Source of the DNA: Chiridota heheva
Taxonomy: Eukaryota > Echinodermata > Holothuroidea > Apodida > Chiridotidae
Direction of reading: 5' to 3'
Assembly: GCA_020152595.1 (NCBI GenBank)
Contig: JAIGNY010004056.1
Span: 62,001 to 126,000, forward strand
DNA: 64,000 bases
Below, piece by piece: positions 52,501-63,300 of this stretch; within the stretch, counting starts at the first letter, position 1; every line of letters starts with the position of its first letter. Made by a program: the position numbers and the translations under genes. The notes beneath the pieces are model-generated. The model saw only the letters and a program-made list of their open reading frames with translations, had not been told where the DNA came from and did no database searches.

Positions 52501-55500
52501 ATGGTTTAATAGGACTAGTCATCACAATGGTTTAATAGGACTGGTCATCACAATGGTTTAATAGGACTGGTCATCACAATGGTTTAATAGGAATGGTCAT
52601 CACAATGGTTTAATAGGAATGGTCATCAACAATGGTCATCACAATGGTTTTTAATTACTGGTTTAATAGGATGGTCATCACAATGGTTTAATAGGACTGG
52701 TCATCACAATGGTTTTAATAGTCATCACTGGTCATCACAATGGTTTTTAATAGGGTCATCACAATGGTTTAATAGGAATAGACTGGGTCATCACAATGGG
52801 TTGGTTTAATAGGTCATCACAATGGTCATGGTTTAAAGGACTGGTCATCACAACAATAGGACTGGTTAATAGGACTGGTCATCACAATGGTTTAATAGGA
52901 CTGGTCATCACAATGGTTTAATAGGAACTGGTCATCACAATGGTTTAAAAGGAATGGTCATCACAATGGTTTAATAGAGACTGGTCATCACAATGGTTCA
53001 TCACAATGGTTTAATAGGACTGGTCATCACAAGGACTGGTCATCACAATGGTTTAATAGGACTGGTCATCACAATGGTTTAATAGGACTGGTCATCAACA
53101 ATGGTTTAATAGGAAGTCATCACAATGGACTGGTCATCACAATGGTTTAATAGGACTGGTCATCACAATGGTTTAATATGACTGGTCATCACAATGGTTT
53201 AATAGGACTGGTCATCACACTGGTCATCACAATGGTTTAATCAGGACAGGACTGGTCATCAATGGTTTAATAGGACTGGTCATCACAATGGTTTAACAGG
53301 ACTGGTCATCACAATGGTTTAATAGGACTGGTCATCACAATGGTTTAATAGGACTGGTCATCACAATGGTTTAATAGGACTGGTCATCACAATGGTTTAA
53401 TAGGACTGGTCATCACAATGGTTTAATAGGACTGGTCATCACAATGGTTTAATCACAATGGTTTAATAGGACTGGTCATCACAATGGTTTAATAGGAATG
53501 GTCATCACAATGGTTTAATAGGACTGGTCATCACAATGGTTTAACAGGACTGGTCATCACAATGGTTTAATAGGACTGGTCATCACAATGGTTTAATAGG
53601 AATGGTCATCACAATGGTTTAATAGGACTGGTCATCACAATGGTTTAATAGGAATGGTCACCATGTGAGATGATTATCTGTAGTGTTCATAGATTACTGG
53701 TGATAATCCTTACTCTTTCCCCACCCTTGACCTCTTTCCCCACCCTTGACCTCTTTCCCAACCCTTGACCTCTTTCCCCACCCTTGACCTCTTTCCCCAT
53801 CCTTGACCTAGTCCCATCAACAGAAGCAGCCAAACCTGCAATCTGTTCTCTGAAGAGATCTCTATAAGACTAAAGGTGGAAAGTGGAATCACTCATTACA
53901 GTTGGTAAGGTGATCACAGGATCAAATGCCTCTGTTAAACCTCCTCCAATTAATATGCATTGTACTAGATTTTTCAATGCACTATTATCTTCAAATAAGA
54001 GTCCTTTTCCAAACTTTCAAAATTTATGGTAAACGTCCCATCAAATATTTGACACTTAAGTTGTCACTCTACTTTTATAAAAAAAACTATTCATTTTTGA
54101 GTAGGAAACAGTGGGTTCTTAAGTAGTATATGCAGAAACACTAATCAACAAAGATTAAGATTGGGAGGATACAAGAAGCTTCCCTACCATGACAATATTC
54201 ATGCTAATAGTTGGATGCCCACTTTTAAATAATCCCTCCTCCCATCAAAGAACATATCTTCTGACTCTTCTTGCCAACCCAAAGAAAACCACTTTGCCAA
54301 CCCAAAGAAAACCACTTTGCCAGCCCAAAGAAAACCACTTTGCCAACATAAAGAAAACCACTTTGCCAACCCAAAAAACCCACTTTGCCAACCCAAAGAA
54401 ACCACTTTGCCAACCCAAAGAAAACACTTTGCCAACCCAAAGAAAACCACTTTGCCAATCCAAAGAAAACCATGTTGCCAGCCCAAAGAAAACCACTTTG
54501 CTTCCCACAAAGTGCATATCTTATATACCAAAAAGCAAGGAATGCTGAAGTCATGAAATAATAAACACCTCACAGCAGAGTATATGAGCTAACAAGAAGG
54601 TAAAAAACAGCAAAAATGGCAAAGAACAGCTATGAATGAAAAGATGGAAATGTTAGTGCACTAACTGATTAGCAAGCCACCCATGCAGCCTATGTTCATG
54701 TCAGTAGTACCTTCACCATTACCCGACTCAGAAACAGTAGACTGGGTTTTGACCACTTTACGGACACCTTGTGATTTGGTCCTCCGGAGGATGGCCGGGT
54801 CGTGATGGTTGTTTTTTGTTCGCCTCAGGGGTGCCGAGGTGGGACTTGTAGGACCACCATTCTGAAACCAAAAAAAATGGATAGAAACATGATGAAATTG
54901 CACTAATCACCAATCCTTTCAGAATAACATGAAAGGAAATGGACTGGTAGAGATTTTATATGCACCAGAAAGAGCTCAACATTTTGAACAGAATATTCTT
55001 TGAAATACGACAGTTGAGCCTGCAGTGTCTGAGTTTCGACTAATGTCTGAGTGACGACTAATCAAAGTTTGAAGAAATTTTAATGAATTTTTATTGTATG
55101 CGAAAGTTGTGATGTATGAAAGAGAGGACAGCTGAAAATCTTTAATTTAATTCTTTTAAATTCTGTTATAAATTTCAGTCACTAAAAATCATAATTTTGT
55201 TTTCTTTTGCTAAAATGTGATCGAAGGTCTGATGGAAATTCAAAATCTCTTGGTCATATACAACTGCTCATCAAAGAATAAAAAACCCCAACAACAATAG
55301 GTTAACATAAGGAAATTCATAGGTTTTCTTCTTGTGATGTCACAAAATTACAATAAAGTTTGCATAATTTATTATAATAAGGCTCTAAAATTCAAAGTGC
55401 TGTAGAATGGTCAATTTTTAAACTGCTTTTAATGAAATAGATTAAGTTGCTGCTACCTGTCATAGATCTGAAACACGTTGGTGCATGATAGATCTGTAAC

Positions 55501-58500
55501 ATGTTGGTGCGTGATAGATCTGTAACACGGTGCGTGATAGATCTGTAACATGTTGGTGCGTGATAGATCTGTTACACGTTGGTGCGTGATAAATCTGTAA
55601 CACGGTGCGTGATAGATCTGTAACATGTTGGTGCGTGATAGATCTGTAACACGTTGGTGTGTGATAAATCTGTAACACGTTGGTGCGTGATAGATCTGTA
55701 ACATGTTGGTGCGTGATAAATCTGTAACACGGTGCGTGATAGATCTGTAACAAGTGGTGCGTAATAAATCTGTAACACGGTGCGTGATAGATCTGTAACA
55801 CGTTGGTGCGTGATAGATCTGTAACATGTTGGTGCGTGATAGATCTGTAACAAGTTGGTGCGTGATAGATCTGTAACACGTTGGTGCGTGATAGATCTGT
55901 AACACGTTGGTGCGTGATAGATCTGTAACACATTGGTGTGTGATATATTGTCAAACTATAATACTTCTTCCAAATAAGCTTCTTGAAAACTTGATCCTTA
56001 GTAATCAAGATCGTTCCTTCCTTTCACATTCATATTCGAGGTGAAACAGGACAGAAGTTCAAATAAGGATCTAGAGTATCTGTCAGTAAGGGGCTTCCGT
56101 TTCCCATACTTCCCCTTTCCCTAGGACAATGAGCCATTGCTCTAACAATGGCCATTACTTTACCAATATTTTCCAGTTCTGTTGGTCTACAAACACTACA
56201 ATCCCTCACCTCCAGTATTCCTTGACCGTATCGGACAACCGTATTGGACGACGTTTGATTGCTGGATTCACAACAGAAGATTTTATTGCCATAAAGTCCT
56301 TAATTTCTACACAGTATCTAAACAAGTGGAATTTTCATTCTGTGGCTGACTAATGCGTCAACAATTTCTTCTTGTTTTAAGCAAATATTATGATAGGGAA
56401 ATGTAATTACAGGAGCACTCTGCCGAAGTTGTGTTATTCTATGGCAAGGGTTTTTAAATAAATTTTACCAGGCCATCATTTCACAACAGCTTCAGGCCAT
56501 GGGCCACCTATGTAAAAATGACTGGTGTGGTGCCCTCATATCCTCACATCCTCAACGTAATGTATCTAAGAAACCATATTTCATTTTTTTTTTTCACTAT
56601 TTGAATTATTATTGAATGCTATGACAAGACAGAATCACACAAATACTACATATAACCAAACTTAGTGCTTCTAAAGTCTTGACTGAGTAATCTAAATTTT
56701 CCCATGGACTTTTTATCTTGTGTTCAAGAGTACTCAATAGGTGAACAGATCTGTAATCAACAATTAAAATTATAGAGGTCACGATGAGGCTTATGTTTGT
56801 TAAAATCCAGCTGAATTTGTACCCCCTATCCCCTACAAAATATGCCTTCAAATATCTATTGAGTGGTCCTTTCGACATTTCTAAACTAGATCAGCAATTT
56901 TCAAACAAGTAGCCTTAATGATGTCACATGACCAAAATTTACATGTCCATAATGGTTCAATCGTATACTAGGGAATCTTATCGACCAATCAAATACTAGA
57001 TTCTTGGGTATGGGACCAAAGAAGCTTTCAAATGCTAATCATACATTTGTTATACATGAAGGCAATATGTGCACACATTGTTGCTTACAACTTTGCCTTC
57101 ACCAACTGCAGCAGCTGATTGGTTGGGCAACAAAGGGAAAATTCTCTCGGCACTTGATTGGTCAAAAGTACTTAAAAGTAATCGTGTTCGAGTGAAATTG
57201 GTATAGAAAGGTCTACATGGGACATGACAATTATGTTTAATTTTGTTTGATGAGAGTTTAACGGCACCACAACAGCAAGGGTCAAATTGTGCCTGAGAGG
57301 TTAAATCATTCCAGAGGAAGAAAGGAGAGTAAACGGGGAGATGACAATTAATCCTACCTGCTCTCCAGGTGGACATTTGTCCGAGTCATTTACCAACTGC
57401 TCCACGATATCCGCCATTTGTGTTTTATTCTTCTTTGGGGACCTTGGGGTCCTCTGGTATGGGTCAGCTGACCCATAGAGGTCAGGGGTACCCATGTTCA
57501 AGATACAGGTCTTCTGCATGTAGTCTACTATTGCCAGTCCATTTACTGTTCCAAAAGCCAAACTGTTGAATAAAAAGAGGAGAAAGGGGTTGAAAAAGAG
57601 TCCCATATTTTTCATAGTGATAATCAGATGACTGTAACATCCAAAGTGTGGCAAACTTTGTTTAGTGACTTATGGATTACCCACAATTATAACTTTCAGC
57701 CCTGTCATTTAAACCATTAATCTACCTTATATATTCATATTATCTACCTACTATATTCATATTCAAAAGCCTGATCAGAGGCAAACATGCTCAAAGGTGT
57801 AAAAGCACATCATGTTGAAGAGAAAACAGGAAATGGTGAACAAGTAATACATTGTATGGAGAAGAGGGGTAGGGGATGGGGAGGAAGTAATGTTATTGAC
57901 ATACTTCATGTTTTACCTGCTTATCTATTTTTTTTTGTGGGTTTCTTCTTCTTCTTATTTTTTTTTTTTTTTGGGGAGGGGTGTAGGGAAATAAGTTTTT
58001 AGTTATTTTGTTGTTAACAATGGAGAAAACAGTTCAGATGATGTTATTCTAATTGATATAATGAAATAACAGGACAGAGATTTGAGGCTTAATTACACTT
58101 GCAGGCCATCATATATAAACATTAAAAGCTCATGCAATAAAACTTACAGTCCATACGAAGAGCTCAAAGCGAAACAGGTGATAGGGGGTGGGGCTTCATC
58201 TTCAAGCCACACCAGCTGACAGACCAGATCTGGCTGGAAGCCCGCTGACCTCTTATGCTGTCCCTGTTTGACTCGCAGGTTGGGAACATTGTGTCTGATG
58301 CCATCATCGACAGGGGTGGTATTTTCTGAAGGAGTTGTGGGTGCAGTCTCTTGCACCACGGGTACTTGGTTTGGTGAAGATGGAAATCCCCCACTTATGA
58401 TGCTGCTAGTACTCAGGGTGCTTGTGTTTCTCTTGAAGGGGGCCGGCATGGGGGGAGGGGTTTCTGCTTCGGGTGTGTCTGGCTCCTCAGGTTCATATAC

Positions 58501-60365
58501 AATGGAAATTTCCAGAACCTGTGACCAATGCAGAAAACAATGAAAACCTCAAAAATTAAACATGAAGAGCAATACTGAATTTGACGCATTAAGCACCCCT
58601 GCTCCAATAAGCACCCCTGCTCCAATAAGCGCCCCTGCTCCAATAAGCGCCCCTGCTCCAATAAGCGCCCCTGCTCCAATAAGCGCCCCTGCTCCAATAA
58701 GCGCCCCTGCTCCAATAAGCGCCCCTGCTCCAATAAGCACCCACCAAACATTGTCTGACTGATATCATAATCCATTTGATTAATATAATACTTAATGTAA
58801 GTCTTTTAATACTCAAGCTTTGTTACATTCTTTGCTTATTTTGCATGTGACACTCACAATGTTTTTGTGATGGTTATTGTGGGGCTTGTATATAACCAGT
58901 TCACATACATCTACAGGGCAGTTCAAAAAGCACACTATATGCGGGTTCCCTGAGCATGGGCACTTATTAGGAAGAAAATTTGGGCCTAAACAATGGTGAA
59001 ATATTATTCACGTTAATGCCCAGGCACTTATCACATCGAATACGGTGATACCTTCTCTTTGGAATGATCTACCATTTTCGGTTTGCAATGCAACAACAGC
59101 TTATTCTTTCAAACATCTCTTGTAAACCTGTTAATTCATCACATTCATTTTCTTCTTGTATTGTTGTGCATTTGGTGCAGCTTTTTGAGGTCTTTGCAAA
59201 AACACTTCATAAATCTATGCATATTATCATTATTGTTATTATCATTATTGTTATTATCATTATTGTTATTATCATTATTGTTATTATCTTTATTGTTATT
59301 ATCATTATTGTCATTATCATTATTGTCATTATCATTATTGTCATTATCATTATTGTCATTATCATTATTGTCATTATCATTATTGTCATTATCAATATTG
59401 TTATTATCATTATTGTCATTATCATTATTGCAGGCCTCCCAGTGACTCTTCTTTTAAATAAAGGTTTTTTTAAAGATTGGAAAAGTTGAAATAAAGGTTT
59501 TTAAAGGTTTTGGATTGAAATAAAAAGATTTATAAAGGTTAACTCATGGAATAAATTTTCATACAATGAGCATATTCTTGGGCAAAAGGCAGTTGGTGGC
59601 GCCAAAAGTCCATTACTTACGTGAAGTTGGAAATTTTATTTTGGTCCTGCTACTTTTTAAATAAGTGTTGAGAACAGATATGCTATTAAATGGATGTGTA
59701 TACTTACCAATGAAGCTAAAACCTTGGCACTCGAATCATTTACCTTACTTAACTTTAAAAATAAAGGTTTTTAAAGGTTTTAAAGGTTATTTTGAAAGGA
59801 ATAAGAGTTCAATTTGTCAATAAAGGTTTTTAAAGGTTTTAATGGTTTTTAAAGGTTTACCAGGAACCCTGTTATTGTTATTATCATTATTATATTGTTA
59901 TTATCATTACTGTTATTGTCATTATTGTTATTGTCATTATTGTTATTGTCCATTATTGTTATTGTCATTATTGTTATTGTCATTATTGTTATTGTCATTA
60001 TCATTATTTTATTATCATTATTGTTATTGTCATTATCATTATTGTTATTATCATTATTGTTAGTATATTGTTATTATTATTGTTAATTATCATTATTGTT
60101 ATTATCATTATTGTTATTATCATTATTGTCATTATCATTATTGTCATTATTATTTATTATCATTATTGTCATTATCATTATTGTCATTATCATTATTGTC
60201 ATTATCATTATTGTCATTATAATTATTGTCATTATCATTATTGTCATTATCATTATCATTATTGTCATTATCATTATTGTCATTATCATTATTGTCATTA
60301 TCATTATTGTTATCATTATCATTATCATTATCATTATCATTATATTATTGTCATTATAATTATTG

Positions 60366-60399
<34 letters not shown>

Positions 60400-63300
60400 C
60401 ATTATTGTTCTTATCATTATTGTTATTATCATTATTGTTATTATCATTATTGTTCTTATCATTAGTTATTATCATTATTGTTATTATCATTAGTTATTAT
60501 CATTATTGTTATTATCATTAATGTTATCATCATTAATCAAATAAAAGTATATCGTCCAACTTTTTAAGCAGAAGGGGTATTACATTTTTCAGAGGTAGCC
60601 ACCCACCCATATGACTGCAATATACAATGCATGACTGTATGCATGACTGCAATACACTGCATCAATGCAACACTATGCATGTTGACTGCAATGCAACACT
60701 ATGTACGTTGACTGCAATTTAAAATGCATGACTAAAATCTAACAAGAATCTATCCTTCCATTGTCCTACCAATATTCACAACAACTTTTTTCCACTAAAC
60801 TTGCAAACCTTTGAAAAAAATAAAAATAAAATAAGTTAAATGTTGGAAGTGCACGTTTTAAAAAAAGACTGGACAAGCATTGATGTAAGTGAGCATTTCA
60901 CCGGCATCATGATTATGATTCTTAATTGTCAGCCAGGAACAATATACCCAGATAATGACATACACGACATTGTATTCATTATGGGAGAGTTCAATGCATC
61001 AGTAGGAAGCGGCATTGAGGAGATGGATGACATCATGGGCAAGAAAGGAGGGGATGGATGACATAATGGGCAAGGAAGGAGGGGATGGATGACATCATGG
61101 GCAAGGAAGGAGGGGATGAATGACATCATGGGCAAGGAAGGAGGGGATGGATGACATCATGGGCAAGGAATGAGGGGATGGATGACATTATGGGCAAGGA
61201 ATGAGGGGATGGATGACATCATGGGCAAGGAAGGAGGGGATGGATGACATCATGGGCAAGGAATGAGGGGATGGATGACATCATGGGCAAGGAAGGAGGG
61301 GATGGATGACATCATGGGCAAGGAATGAGGGGATGGATGACATCATGGGCAAGGAATGAGGGGATGGATGACATCATGGGCAAGGAAGGAGGGGATGGAT
61401 GACATCATGGGCAAGGAAGGAGGGGATGGATGACATCATGGGCAAGGAAGGAGGGGATGGATGACATCATGGGCAAGGAATGAGGGGATGGATGACATCA
61501 TGGGCAAGGAAGGAGGGATGGATGACATCAAGGGCAAGGAAGGAGGGGATGGATGACATCATGGGCAAGGAATGAGGGGATGGATGACATCATGGGCAAG
61601 GAATGAGGGGATGGATGACATCATGGGCAAGGAATGAGGGGATGGATGACATCATGGGCAAGGAAGGAGGGGATGGATGACATCATGGGCAAGGAATGAG
61701 GGATGGATGACATCATGGGCAAGGAATGAGGGGATGGATGACATCATGGGCAAGGAAGGAGGGGATGGATGACATCATGGGCAAGGAAGGAGGGGATGGA
61801 TGACATCAGGGCAAGGAAGGAGGGGATGGATGACATCATGGGCAAGGAATGAAGGGGGATGGATGACATCATGGGCAAGGAAGGAGGGGATGGATGACAT
61901 CAGGGCAAGGAAGGAGGGGATGGATGACATCAAGGGCAAGGAAGGAGGGGATGGATGACATCATGGGCAAGGAAGGAGGGGATGGATGACATCATGGGCA
62001 AGGAAGGAGGGGATGGATGACATCATGGGCAAGGAAGGAGGGGATGGATGACATCATGGGCAAGGAAGGAGGGGATGGATGACATCATGGGCAAGGAAGG
62101 AGGGGATGGATGACATCATGGGCAAGGAAGGAGGGGATGGATGACATCATGGGCAAGGAAGGAGGGGATGGATGACATCATGGGCAAGGAAGGAGGGGAT
62201 GAATGACATCAAGGGCAAGGAATGAGGGGATGGATGACATCATGGGCAAGGAAGGAGGGGATGGATGACATCATGGGCAATGATTCTAGGAGTTTGTGAA
62301 AGAGACGACAATGGCGAGAGGTTATGTGAGTTCTGCTAGGTGAATGGATATGTGATTACAGGGACAGTATTCAAGCAGAAGAACATACACAAACAACGTG
62401 GGATTTTGTATATTTAGGAGCCAAGGTCAGTAAAGAAGGAGGTGGAAGAGAAGATATCAAAAATAGACTAGGAAAGACAAGATGCACATTCAGGAGCCTT
62501 GGGAGAGTATGGACAAATGGTGCAATTGGCAGACAAACCAAGATAATACTGTTCAAAACATTAGTAAGGTCAGTATTACTATATGGAAGTGAAATATGGA
62601 AAGTGACAAAGAGAGAGGAACAAAGGCTAGATGTATGTCAGTTCAAGTGTTTAAGACGAATATTAAGAATACCTTGGACAGAATTGGTGAGCAATGAGAT
62701 GATCATGGAGTTAACAGGGGTGAATAGAATTAGTGATGAATTAAGAAGACGTAGATGGAATTGGATCGGGCATGTGATGAGGCAAGCGGTGACGAGTCAT
62801 GTAAAAGTAGCATTGGAGTGCATGGGTACCAGAGGGAAAGTTGGAAGACGGAAGATAGCATGGAGGAGGACGATGACAAAAGAGAGGGATAGATATGGGA
62901 GGAGGAGTTGGTCAGAGGTACGAGGGAGGTGCAGAGGATCTTGAAGGTTGGAGAGCAAGCGTCATGGCTTATGTGCCGCAGGGTACAGAGAGATTTAAGG
63001 TTAAGATTATATGATACAGGACGATTAAAGAAACAAATTGGAGCACAAACCATGTCAATATCTTATTATGTTTAAGAATTATTATATTTCAAAGATTTCC
63101 ACAGTGTGTTGAAAAGTGGCTTGTGCAGTGAGTCTAATTCAACAGTGAGATGTCATGACTGCACTCCATTGTATATATTTCTTCGTATTTCTTGTATTGT
63201 ATTTTTGAAAATGTGTTAACTCTTTCAAAATCTGATAAACATGTTTTGGTTTATTATTGAGATGCACTCGTGCACTTTACAAGAACATGCTTTGCCCATC

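Noticed and set aside
55453..56008. Minus-strand frames up to 182 codons
   Set aside because: Repeat artefact of the 26/23-bp array; all three frames are open.
59064..60493. Ile/Leu/Ser-rich frames resembling membrane segments
   Set aside because: Produced by ATTATTGTTATTATC microsatellites.
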